From assembly GCF_000814025.1 (NCBI RefSeq), contig NZ_JWLL01000003.1, forward strand, positions 142,332 to 206,331: DNA of 64,000 nucleotides. Direction: 5' to 3'. Source of the DNA: Tateyamaria sp. ANG-S1. Its GTDB lineage: Bacteria; Pseudomonadota; Alphaproteobacteria; Rhodobacterales; Rhodobacteraceae. The notes below the pieces were generated by a model. The model had not been told where the DNA came from, ran no database searches, and saw only the letters and a list, made by a program, of their open reading frames with translations. The position numbers and the translations under genes were made by a program. The stretch's first letter is position 1; every line of letters begins with the position of its first letter. Below, piece after piece: positions 35,495-43,927 of the stretch.

Positions 35495-36828
35495 ATCTGC
35501 TCTCCGTCCGCCAGCACCCCCTGCACGCGGGCCAGTTCGACCTGCAGGCGGAGCGCTTCGTATTTCAGCAGCACTTCAGCGACCTGACGCGCGGCAAAGG
35601 TTTCATAGACGCCCACCACGTCCATGACCTGCCGCTGCCCGGCGCGATATTGATCCTGAAACAGATCAAGGTTCGTCTTGGCCTGCGCGGTCAGCCCGCG
35701 CGCCTCACCCGCCTGACGGGCAGTCGCGGCAGACTGGCCCTCAAGCCGGCGCAAGGTCCGGTTCGCATCCTCATTGGCCTGCGCCACCTGACGACCTGCC
35801 GCCTCGCGCGCGGCCTCAATGGCGCGCAGACGCCCAGCGGTGCCAAAGCCGATGCCGGTACCGCCAGCGGTCAGACCCGCCCCACTGTTTTCCCCCGCCG
35901 TCGCCGTGGCGGTAATGCCGGGCAACTGGTTGGCGCGATCAATCTGGGCCTGCGCAATGCTGCGCTCCTTCTCGGCCTCGGCCCGCGTCACGGCCAATGG
36001 CTGCGCAGCAGTGCCTCCCACGGCCAGCGTCTCAAGCCCGCGCACATCGCCCAAGGGCTGGATCGACATGGCGTTCAACTCGGAAATCGCCGTCGCTTCC
36101 GCCTCTTCGCTCGCGGCAATGGCGGCGCGGATCTCGGCCAGCTTCTGGCGGATCACGTTCAGATCGGACATGTCCGACACACCACCGCGCACACGCTCGG
36201 ACATGATGTACTCGAAATGCTCCATCTCGCGCAGCGTCGCGCGATGCACAGCAGCGCTCTCGCGCGCTTCGGCAGCGGTCAGATACAGATCCAGCCCGGA
36301 CGCAACCCGCGCATTCGTATCCTCGGCCAGCGCAACGGCGGCCACCTCGACATCCGCCTTGGCAAAGGCGCGCTCGCCCTTCTTGCGGCCATTGTCGAAA
36401 ATCACCTGCTCAACGACGATCTGGCTGATGATGTCACCGAGCGAATTCAGGGATACCCGCGGCCCGATCGTCGGCAACCAGTTCTTCGACGCGGCAGAGG
36501 CGCGCAGACGTGCGGCGCGCAACTCGGTCTCGGCGGCGCGCGCATTGGCCGCCAGAACAGCTGTCGCCACGCGGTCATAGGCGCTGCCCGACGGCAGCAC
36601 AGACCGGCGCGCCAACAAGCCCTGAATGACCGGGCTTTCGGCGTTCAATGTCTCGTCATGTGTGGTGGGCGTCGCCCGCAGCGGCGCTTGGGACGGGGCC
36701 ACAACCTCCGCGTCCACCCCCGCGTCGGAGCGCGACACGAAAGGCATCTCGCCCATGTCCCCCATACATCCCGCTGCCAGCGAGACGGCGGTGAACGCCG
36801 CCGCGTACCTGATACCACCTTGCCCCAT
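35491..36828 (-). CDS. TolC-family outer-membrane lipoprotein (LapE type)
   Basis: 445 residues; lipobox LAAGC about residue 21, then an OEP/TolC helical-barrel fold with long coiled coils (ANARAAETELRAARLRASAAS, EATAISELNAMSI) and the repeat-like second half ending in VGVYETFAARQVAEVLLKYEA. Forms the outer-membrane exit duct for the secretion system. Its stop overlaps the exporter start, making the three components one operon. The gene begins 140 bp downstream of the adhesin stop. Confidence 0.88.
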   Translation of the reverse strand: MGQGGIRYAAAFTAVSLAAGCMGDMGEMPFVSRSDAGVDAEVVAPSQAPLRATPTTHDETLNAESPVIQGLLARRSVLPSGSAYDRVATAVLAANARAAETELRAARLRASAASKNWLPTIGPRVSLNSLGDIISQIVVEQVIFDNGRKKGERAFAKADVEVAAVALAEDTNARVASGLDLYLTAAEARESAAVHRATLREMEHFEYIMSERVRGGVSDMSDLNVIRQKLAEIRAAIAASEEAEATAISELNAMSIQPLGDVRGLETLAVGGTAAQPLAVTRAEAEKERSIAQAQIDRANQLPGITATATAGENSGAGLTAGGTGIGFGTAGRLRAIEAAREAAGRQVAQANEDANRTLRRLEGQSAATARQAGEARGLTAQAKTNLDLFQDQYRAGQRQVMDVVGVYETFAARQVAEVLLKYEALRLQVELARVQGVLADGEQI

Positions 36829-36968
36829 AGTCCTGCCCCGTTTCGGGTTTTATCGTTTTTGGAGGTGGGCGCGGTTGCGGTGTCCGGTCCGCGCCTCTGT
36901 CTTGCTGGAGAATGCTCGATTTTGTTCTTGTTGCTCTTGCCCAGTGAAAATCTGTTTATGTTCGCGAC

Positions 36969-39900
36969 CTAGACGACGTTCGTGTTCACGTTGATGTCAT
37001 CATCCAGAATGACCGTACCCTCGGTGCCCAGGCTGTAGACGTCATAGCCTTGCCCATCCACGGTCGTGGACCCGGTCCGCGTGGCGCCCGCAATGGTGAC
37101 AGTGTCGTCGCTGCCGCCATGGATGGTCAGGGTGTTCGTGCCGTCCGACAGATCCAGAAGCTGCGCCTCGGTGATGGTCAGGCTGGCCTCTTCCGCAAAT
37201 TGCAGCTCCACCGCTTCGATCTGGTAGTTGCCCAAGTTGGCGTTGCCCAGATCAACGGTCGAATTGGCACTCTCATCATCCAGCACAACATAGGTGCCGA
37301 TGGCGTTGCCTGCTGCGTCCTCGGAACTTACCACCAGATGCGAGCCGTCCGGCACGTCGGTCTGGAACTGGAAGTTCGTCTCACCCAGCACGTCGATGTC
37401 GACCTGGTTGGCCACCACGTTAGTGACGGACCCGTCAGCATTGACCTGTGCCACGGACAGATCGCCATCGCTCTGCTCGGTTGAGATTCCGCGGATTCCG
37501 TCAGTGTCGCGCGTGAAGCTTGCGATGACAGGGCCGTCCGGGGCCTCGGTGTCGATACGGACCATGTCACTGATCATATCCGTATTGCCCACAGCGTCCG
37601 TCGCCATCACGGTGATCGCGGCGTCATATTCGCCGCCGGGAATGGCCGAGGGCGGAATATCCAGCGACCAGGTGCCGCCTGCATCGACCGTGGCCTCAAG
37701 GACCGTGCCGTTGAAATCGACCATCACGGTCGAACCGGGTTCGACCATGCCACCCAGATTGATGCCTTCCCGCGCCTCCGCGCCGTTGACGACATCGTCG
37801 CCCGCGATCGGAGTGCTAAGGCTGAGCGCATTGACCAGCGTATCAACCCGCACCGTATCCGAAACCGTCGCGACATTGCCTGCAAGGTCAGTCGCCGTAA
37901 CGGACACATCGGTGGTGTATTCGCCCTGCGGGATCTGGTCCGCGGTAAAGGGCGCTTGCCAGTTGCCATTCGGATCCACGATGGCCGAGACGGTATGGCT
38001 GCCCATGGTCACCGTCACGGTCGATCCAGGCTCCGTCGTGCCGGTGACAACCGTGCCATCCAAACGCTCGGCTTCCGAGATGATGTTGTCACCCTCGATG
38101 GCGTCCGCGGCCACCGACAGGTTGTCGACCCGCGTGTCCACATGCACCGTATCGGTGACAGTTGCGGTGTTGCCTGCCGCGTCCGTTGTCGTCGCGCTGA
38201 TCTGGGCGTCATACGTGCCCGCCGGGATCTCGCTCGCGGCAAAGAACGCCTGCCAGGTGCCGTTGGTGCCGGTGACGGTCTGGTGGGTCACACCGTGCAG
38301 CGTGACATCCACGACCGCGCCCGGATCGGACGTGCCGGACAGGATGACACCATCGCTGGCCTCGGCCCCATTGATCACGTCATCACCTTCGACCGGACCA
38401 TCCAGCGTGAGCGCGTTCGCCTGCGTGTCCACGTTGACCGACTGGGTGACGCTCGACACGTTGCCTGCGGCATCAGTCGCCGTCGCCACCATGTCCGAGG
38501 TGTATGTACCCGACGGCAAGGCACCGGGGGCAAAGGTTGCCGTCCATGTGCCATCCGCGGCCACGACCGCGCTGGTGGTCAAACCCGCCAATTCGACGGA
38601 CACGGTCGATCCCTGCTCAACCACGCCTGTCACAACAAGCCCGGACGCCGCTTCGGCCGCGTTGATCGTGCCATCGCCGCCAGCGGTCGATGTGTAGCCC
38701 AGCGTGTTCACCAGCGTATCGACGCGGACGTCGCCCGTGGCAGTGGCCGTGTTGCCTGCGGCGTCGGTCGCCACAGCGGTCACAGCCACCGTTGTCTCAC
38801 CCGACGGGATGTCAGCCGCCGCGAACGTGGCGGTCCAGTTGCCGGACGCATCGACAACGGCGGTGCCAACGACAGTGCCAAAGGTCACCTCGACGGTCGA
38901 ACCGGGTTGCGCCGTACCTGTCAGGATCACACCGTCAGCCGCTTCGTCAGCATTGATGATACCGTCCGTTTCAACGGTTGCCGTCTCAACAGTGACTTCA
39001 GCCACGGTGTCCACAACCAGCATGTCGGTGATCGTCGTCGTGTTGCCAAAGCTGTCCGAGGCCACAACTGTAACACCGGTCGAATACTCTCCGTCAGCCA
39101 GAGTGCCCGGCTGCCAGGTGGCGTCCCATGTGCCGTCGTCGGCAACAGTAACCGTGCGTGTCACACCGGAAATGGTGATCTCCAGCACAGCACCCGCCTC
39201 GCCCGTGCCTTGCAACGTGACGCCGCCAGATAGCTCGCCGCCGTTGACGACATGCCCAACCGAGTCCACCCCATGGGTGATCTCGACCTCGGGCGGTGTT
39301 GTGTCGATCACGAATGTCGGACCGGTGATCGTCGTGGACCCGCCGCCAGTATGGGTAAATTCAGCAACCGTCTCGACCGTGCCATCGCCGGGGAAGGTAT
39401 CGCCCGCGAAGTCCACGCCCCAAATGCCATCGTCACCGATGGTCACGGTGGCCACTTGATCTCCAGCAGTCACTTCGACCGTGTCACCCGGCTCTCCGGT
39501 GCCGGTGACGGTCACGACATGCGTTGACGTATCATCGCCACCCACATTGGTGGACGTCCCGACATTATCAACGGTCGGATCCGCAGGAACGTACGGGGGC
39601 GGATTTCCACCGCCACCACCACCGCCACCACCACCGGTGCCGCCCGGGCCAGTACCGCCACCACCACCGCCGCCACCAAGCAGTGCAGCACCACCAACAA
39701 CCGCAGCCGCCGCAGCGGCACCACCGCCCAACAGGCCGGACCCGCCGAGCAGGGCAGCACCCAGCATCGACACTTCCTCGTCATCAGCGACGGGAACACT
39801 GGCCACCTCGGTGCGGCCAAGATAGATCAGATCATCAGACGGGCTCCACTTGCCCCACTGCTCCGTCGGGCCGAATTGGGCAAACAATTCGCCATCGGTC

Positions 39901-40217
39901 GTTTCGACAAAAGCAACCTCGTTCAAATAGCCGTCGGCCGAAATGAACAGGCGATTGGCCTCACCCACATCATTGAAGTAATTCTCAAGCGTAATTTGCC
40001 GCCCGTCCACCAGCGTGATGATCAAATCATCTCCGCTGCGCTGCTGACCGGCCAAATCATCTCCGCTGCGCTGCTGACCGGCCAAATCAATTTGCCGAAG
40101 ATTAAATGAAATTTCCTGTCCTTGCGTCAGCGACACCGCCGTATTGCCATCGACTGGCACGACTCCACGCTGAACTGCGCCCGCACTATTGCGGACGACG
40201 AAATCAATCGCCTTCAT
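36969..40217 (-). CDS. Large repeat adhesin (BapA/Ig-like), type I secretion substrate
   Basis: 1082 residues. N-terminal BapA-like prefix (about 1-140; FVVRNSAGAVQRGVVPVDG, ISFNLRQIDL) and a Gly/Ala/Pro linker (about 150-215). About seven Ig-like repeats of roughly 95 residues follow, each ending VDT and containing ATDAAGN-type motifs (about 215-910). The Asp/Thr-rich C-terminus (TLTIHGGSDDTVTI, GTVILDDDINVNTNVV) fits a type I secretion signal. No N-terminal Sec signal. Probably a cell-surface or matrix adhesin exported by the neighbouring system. An in-frame 10-residue duplication (LAGQQRSGDD) lies near residue 45. Confidence 0.88.
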   Translation of the reverse strand: MKAIDFVVRNSAGAVQRGVVPVDGNTAVSLTQGQEISFNLRQIDLAGQQRSGDDLAGQQRSGDDLIITLVDGRQITLENYFNDVGEANRLFISADGYLNEVAFVETTDGELFAQFGPTEQWGKWSPSDDLIYLGRTEVASVPVADDEEVSMLGAALLGGSGLLGGGAAAAAAVVGGAALLGGGGGGGGTGPGGTGGGGGGGGGGNPPPYVPADPTVDNVGTSTNVGGDDTSTHVVTVTGTGEPGDTVEVTAGDQVATVTIGDDGIWGVDFAGDTFPGDGTVETVAEFTHTGGGSTTITGPTFVIDTTPPEVEITHGVDSVGHVVNGGELSGGVTLQGTGEAGAVLEITISGVTRTVTVADDGTWDATWQPGTLADGEYSTGVTVVASDSFGNTTTITDMLVVDTVAEVTVETATVETDGIINADEAADGVILTGTAQPGSTVEVTFGTVVGTAVVDASGNWTATFAAADIPSGETTVAVTAVATDAAGNTATATGDVRVDTLVNTLGYTSTAGGDGTINAAEAASGLVVTGVVEQGSTVSVELAGLTTSAVVAADGTWTATFAPGALPSGTYTSDMVATATDAAGNVSSVTQSVNVDTQANALTLDGPVEGDDVINGAEASDGVILSGTSDPGAVVDVTLHGVTHQTVTGTNGTWQAFFAASEIPAGTYDAQISATTTDAAGNTATVTDTVHVDTRVDNLSVAADAIEGDNIISEAERLDGTVVTGTTEPGSTVTVTMGSHTVSAIVDPNGNWQAPFTADQIPQGEYTTDVSVTATDLAGNVATVSDTVRVDTLVNALSLSTPIAGDDVVNGAEAREGINLGGMVEPGSTVMVDFNGTVLEATVDAGGTWSLDIPPSAIPGGEYDAAITVMATDAVGNTDMISDMVRIDTEAPDGPVIASFTRDTDGIRGISTEQSDGDLSVAQVNADGSVTNVVANQVDIDVLGETNFQFQTDVPDGSHLVVSSEDAAGNAIGTYVVLDDESANSTVDLGNANLGNYQIEAVELQFAEEASLTITEAQLLDLSDGTNTLTIHGGSDDTVTIAGATRTGSTTVDGQGYDVYSLGTEGTVILDDDINVNTNVV
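40023..40089 (-). repeat. 30-bp perfect tandem duplication inside adhesin
   Basis: Period 30 over 67 bp (2.2 copies), encoding repeated LAGQQRSGDD in the prefix region. In frame, so copy-number change would alter length without breaking the gene. Confidence 0.9.
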
Positions 40218-40324
40218 AACACCACCACTCTCGCCTCAGACCGCTGAATGCGGACCCTTCTGGTAATCGCGTCGCCGGCCTTGTTTCGCCGTGCTGACCA
40301 CTTGTTGTATCGGCAGTGATACGC

Positions 40325-40336
40325 GAATCATGATTC
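40325..40336. promoter_or_regulatory. 12-bp palindrome GAATCATGATTC
   Basis: Perfect palindrome in the 221-bp divergent region between the adhesin and the glycerate kinase, about 108 bp upstream of the adhesin ATG. Candidate operator; no known regulator match. Confidence 0.4.
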
Positions 40337-40438
40337 TAGGGCTAGAGTCTTTTTGCCCATACGTCACAATTTGCAGGGATTCCGGGTAGATATTGTGTTG
40401 ATTCGGACTCATATCAAAACAACAGCAAGGTTTTTGAC

Positions 40439-41539
40439 ATGCCCGATACGCCCGACCTCTTTGCGCTTTGGCACGCAGGTGTCAAAGCGGTCGAAGGATA
40501 CGCTGCCGTCCAAACCGCACTGAAGACTGGCAAAATTGCCAGACCACACCGTATCGTAGCGGTGGGCAAGGCGGCCACGGCCATGGCACGGGCAGCAGCG
40601 GAACAATGGCCCGATCTGCCCTGTCTGATTGTGACCAAGTACCACCATGCGGAACATGCGCCTGCCCACGCCGACGTGATGGAAGCAGCCCATCCGGTGC
40701 CGGATGATGCCTCCCTGGCCGCCGGACGCGCCCTGATCGACGCGGTAAGTGCCTGCCCGCCGGACAGCCACCTGCTGATGCTGGTCTCTGGCGGGGCGTC
40801 GTCACTGGCGGAAGTGCCCGAGGGCGATCTGAACCTCGATGACCTGCGGGCAGAAACCGAAGCGCTGCTGGCCTCCGGCACGCCCATCGGGGACATGAAC
40901 GCACACCGCACAGCCCGCTCACGGATCAAGGGGGGCAAGCTGCTGGCCCGGTTCAAAGGGCAGCGCGTGACCACACTCGCTCTATCGGATGTGGAGGGCG
41001 ACAGCCTTACCACCATCGGCTCCGGCATCGGGGATGCACCCGCAGACGCGCCCTTTACATTCGATCCGCAGATCATCGCCAGCAACGCCATTGCCCGCGC
41101 GGCCGTCGCCGCCGCTTCGCCCGTCGAGGTGCTCACAAATGAGGAAACGCTCTACGCCGACGTCGCAGAGCTTGCGCCGAAGCTCGGTGCGCTGTTGCGC
41201 GATGCAGAGCCGGGGCTGCACATCTTCGGCGGCGAACCGGTCGTCCACCTGCCTGAACATCCGGGCCTTGGCGGCCGCAACATGGCCCTCGGCCTCGCCC
41301 TCGCCCGTGAAATCGCAGGCAGGACGGGGCTGCGTATCCTCGTGGCCGGAACTGACGGCACCGACGGGCCAACAGATGCCGCAGGCGCGCTGGTGGACGG
41401 CACAACCTGGAACGACAGTGGTGCCGATGCGCTGGCCCGCGCAGATGCCTATCCCTGGCTGAAAGACCATGACGCCCTGGTGGTCACCGGCCCCACAGGC
41501 ACAAATGTCATGGACCTGCTTATCGCCCACAAGGCGTGA
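40439..41539 (+). CDS. Glycerate kinase, MOFRL/DUF4147 type
   Basis: 366-residue glycerate 2-kinase that phosphorylates D-glycerate. Visible motifs: VAVGKAATAMARAAAEQW, LLMLVSGGASSLAEVPEG, NAHRTARSRIKGGKLLARF and the MOFRL C-domain with GGRNMALGLALAREIAGRTG and AGTDGTDGPTDAAGAL. Cytoplasmic; links serine/hydroxypyruvate or glyoxylate carbon to glycolysis. Divergent from the adhesin and followed by a large inverted repeat. Confidence 0.9.
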   Translation: MPDTPDLFALWHAGVKAVEGYAAVQTALKTGKIARPHRIVAVGKAATAMARAAAEQWPDLPCLIVTKYHHAEHAPAHADVMEAAHPVPDDASLAAGRALIDAVSACPPDSHLLMLVSGGASSLAEVPEGDLNLDDLRAETEALLASGTPIGDMNAHRTARSRIKGGKLLARFKGQRVTTLALSDVEGDSLTTIGSGIGDAPADAPFTFDPQIIASNAIARAAVAAASPVEVLTNEETLYADVAELAPKLGALLRDAEPGLHIFGGEPVVHLPEHPGLGGRNMALGLALAREIAGRTGLRILVAGTDGTDGPTDAAGALVDGTTWNDSGADALARADAYPWLKDHDALVVTGPTGTNVMDLLIAHKA

Positions 41540-41597
41540 TCCAAAGGCCGCTGCGCGACGACATTTTTCAGGGGGCTCTGCCCCCGGCCTGCGGCCT

Positions 41598-41625
41598 CCC
41601 CCGAGGTATTTTCAGCCAGAAGAAA
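41598..41625 (+). repeat. Repeat family A, copy 1
   Basis: 28-bp element containing GGTATTTTCAGCCAGAAG, perfect inverted match to 41743-41770. Preceded by a G/C hairpin (GGGGGCTCTGCCCCC). Confidence 0.8.
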
Positions 41626-41742
41626 AGGGAAAGGCACCAGGCCCTCCCCTTGTGAAGAAAGGAAATCCTTTCTCCTGGCACGGTCATCGGCGCCTCCGCC
41701 TGTACCGTGAGGCGAAGTTGAACACAGGAGGTTAAGACTTCC

Positions 41743-41770
41743 TTTCTTCTGGCTGAAAATACCTCGGGGG
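41743..41770 (-). repeat. Repeat family A, copy 2
   Basis: Exact inverted copy of 41598-41625 containing CTTCTGGCTGAAAATACC. With copy 1 it could fold into a long cruciform or RNA stem. Confidence 0.8.
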
Positions 41771-41842
41771 GCGCGGGACGCGCGGGGGCAGCGCCTCCTC
41801 CCCGGCTTGACACGGGCGTGGCACGCCTCCCACCGTGCGCCC

Positions 41843-43795
41843 ATGACAAACACCCTCCGTGAGATCGAAGAACACCCTGATCTGGGCATCACCGTCAGCG
41901 ATGGCACGCGCCTCTCTGCTCGCATGTGGCGTCCGGTGGATGCCGGCGACGATCCGGTACCGGTCATCCTCGAATACCTGCCCTACCGAAAGCGCGACGG
42001 CACCTGTGCCCGTGATGCGCTGACCCACCCGTATGTCGCCCAGCGCGGCTATGCCTGCCTGCGCGTCGACATGCGCGGCAATGGCGACAGCCACGGGCTG
42101 ATGGCGGATGAATACACCCAACAGGAACTCGACGATGCGGCCCAGGTGATCACCTGGGCAGCAGCCCAGCCCTGGTGCAATGGGAACGTGGGGATGATGG
42201 GCATCAGCTGGGGCGGCTTCAACAGCCTGCAGGTCGCTGCCATGGCCCCCGCCCCGCTCAAGGCGATCATCACGCTCTGCTCAACCGTCGACCGATTTGC
42301 AGATGACATCCATTACAAGGGCGGCTGTCTGCTCAACGAGAACCTCGGTTGGGGGGCGACAATGTGGAGCTACTCCTCCCGCGCGCCTGACCCCGCCCTG
42401 CGCCCCGACTGGCGCGAGATGTGGTTGGAGCGGCTTGAGAACGAACCGTTTCTGCCCTCGGTCTGGCTCCGCCACCAAAGCCGCGACGCCTATTGGCAAC
42501 ACGGCTCCGTCTGCGAAAGCTACGACACGATCAAGGCCAAGGTGCTCGCCATCGGCGGCTGGGGCGACGCCTACAAGAACGCGGTGCCCCAGATCGTCAA
42601 AAACATCCCCGGCGCAAAGGGCATCCTCGGCCCCTGGGTCCACAAGTACCCCCATTTCGCCGTGCCCGAACCCCGGATCGGCTTTCTGCAAGAGGCACTG
42701 CGCTGGTGGGACCGCTGGCTGAAGGGGATCGACACCGGGGTCGAGGACGACCCGGACCTGCGCAGCTACCTGATGGACGGCGTGCGCCCCGCAACATGGT
42801 ACACCGAGCGACCCGGGCGCTGGCTGGCCGACCCGCAAAGCGAGCAGCGCACGTGGTTTCTGACCGACACCGGGCTCACCCCGGAGCAAGGCAGCTTACA
42901 TCACACGGTGGCCTCGCCCCAGGACACGGGTGCCGATGCCGGGGAGTACTGCGCCATCTGGCTCGGCCCCGAATTGCCCGGTGACCAGCGGCGCGACGAC
43001 GCGCTCAGCGCCTGCTTCGACAGCGCGCCGCTCGACAGCGAGCTGTCCATCACCGGCGCGCCCGTCATCCGCCTGACGCTCAGTGCCGATCGACCCGTCG
43101 CCCACATCGCCATACGCCTGAACCACATCCACCCCGATAGCGCCGCCACCCGGATCACCTATGGGGTCTTGAACCTCGCCAAGCATCTCGGCCATCCGCT
43201 CGTGCCGGGCCAGCGCGAGGAGATCCACCTGCCGCTTGACCACATCGCCTATACCGTGCCCGCAGGCCACCGCATCCGCGTCGCGGTCTCGACCGCCTAC
43301 TGGCCCCTGATCTGGCCCGCGCCAGAGGCGGCAACGGTCACGCTCCACAGCGGCTCCATCAGCATCGACGCCCTGACAACAGCAGGCTACTGGACCTTCT
43401 CCCCGCCCGACGCAGCCGCACCCTGGCAAACCGAAGAGCTCCGTGCCGAAGCCCACATCCGCCGCCAGGAAACCGATATGGTCACCGGCGTCACCTCGCT
43501 GGTGATAGAGGATGACTTCGGCAAACGCCGCGACCTCGATCACGGCCTCATCACCGGCTCCGTCGCTCGCGAACGCTGGGACATCCACCCAGGTAACCCG
43601 CTCTCGGCGCGCGGCACCTGCCACTGGACGGACGAGCTGGAACGCAACGGCACCCGCCTGCGCACCGAAGCGCGCTGTGCGATGTGGTCCGACGCCACCC
43701 ATTTCCACATCAGCGCCTCGATAGAGGCGTTCGAGAACGACACCCGGATCTACCACAAGGACATCACAGACAAAATCGCCCGCGACCTGCTCTGA
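41843..43795 (+). CDS. CocE/NonD-family hydrolase (peptidase S15-like)
   Basis: 650-residue serine hydrolase. Alpha/beta-hydrolase domain (about 20-330) with the nucleophile in GISWGGFNS and HGLMADEYTQQELDD; acid/His region around WVHKYPHFAVPEP; C-terminal jelly-roll (X-Pro-dipeptidyl peptidase C-domain, about 345-560) and an additional C-terminal segment. Acts on ester or amide bonds of small substrates such as acyl-dipeptides. Located 132 bp upstream of a peptide ABC operon, so a role in using imported peptides is plausible. No signal peptide. Confidence 0.88.
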   Translation: MTNTLREIEEHPDLGITVSDGTRLSARMWRPVDAGDDPVPVILEYLPYRKRDGTCARDALTHPYVAQRGYACLRVDMRGNGDSHGLMADEYTQQELDDAAQVITWAAAQPWCNGNVGMMGISWGGFNSLQVAAMAPAPLKAIITLCSTVDRFADDIHYKGGCLLNENLGWGATMWSYSSRAPDPALRPDWREMWLERLENEPFLPSVWLRHQSRDAYWQHGSVCESYDTIKAKVLAIGGWGDAYKNAVPQIVKNIPGAKGILGPWVHKYPHFAVPEPRIGFLQEALRWWDRWLKGIDTGVEDDPDLRSYLMDGVRPATWYTERPGRWLADPQSEQRTWFLTDTGLTPEQGSLHHTVASPQDTGADAGEYCAIWLGPELPGDQRRDDALSACFDSAPLDSELSITGAPVIRLTLSADRPVAHIAIRLNHIHPDSAATRITYGVLNLAKHLGHPLVPGQREEIHLPLDHIAYTVPAGHRIRVAVSTAYWPLIWPAPEAATVTLHSGSISIDALTTAGYWTFSPPDAAAPWQTEELRAEAHIRRQETDMVTGVTSLVIEDDFGKRRDLDHGLITGSVARERWDIHPGNPLSARGTCHWTDELERNGTRLRTEARCAMWSDATHFHISASIEAFENDTRIYHKDITDKIARDLL

Positions 43796-43927
43796 CGGCG
43801 GCAACCCACCCACGAAGCCGTGCACACCCCGGATTCCCCCTTGAAGGGTGTCATCAAATGGGTACGCTGGCCGGGTAATCAAAAAAACGCGCCACCGAAG
43901 GCGCAGGGGACCAACCGGGAGAAACCG

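Larger units (their letters stand above)
41540..41842. other. 303-bp intergenic region with BIME-like inverted repeat pair
   Basis: Contains two inverted copies of repeat family A bracketing about 117 bp, with smaller internal palindromes (AGAAAGGA-AA-TCCTTTCT; CACCAGG/CCTGGCA). No open frame is convincing. The start of the CocE gene at 41843 lacks a clear promoter in the remainder. Confidence 0.6.

Noticed and set aside
33950..35587. 545-codon plus-strand frame opposite the secretion ATPase
   Set aside because: Low-complexity Arg/His-rich product; the minus strand has an intact ABC exporter.
37294..39233. Two very long plus-strand open frames (over 400 codons each) opposite the adhesin
   Set aside because: They arise from the repetitive, GC-biased Ig-repeat coding sequence. 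Their translations are low-complexity and have no family resemblance, while the minus strand gives a coherent seven-repeat adhesin.
39580..39760. GGN-rich tract in the adhesin resembling a microsatellite or CRISPR-like repeat
   Set aside because: It encodes the glycine-rich linker; unit length and spacing are irregular and no spacer structure exists.
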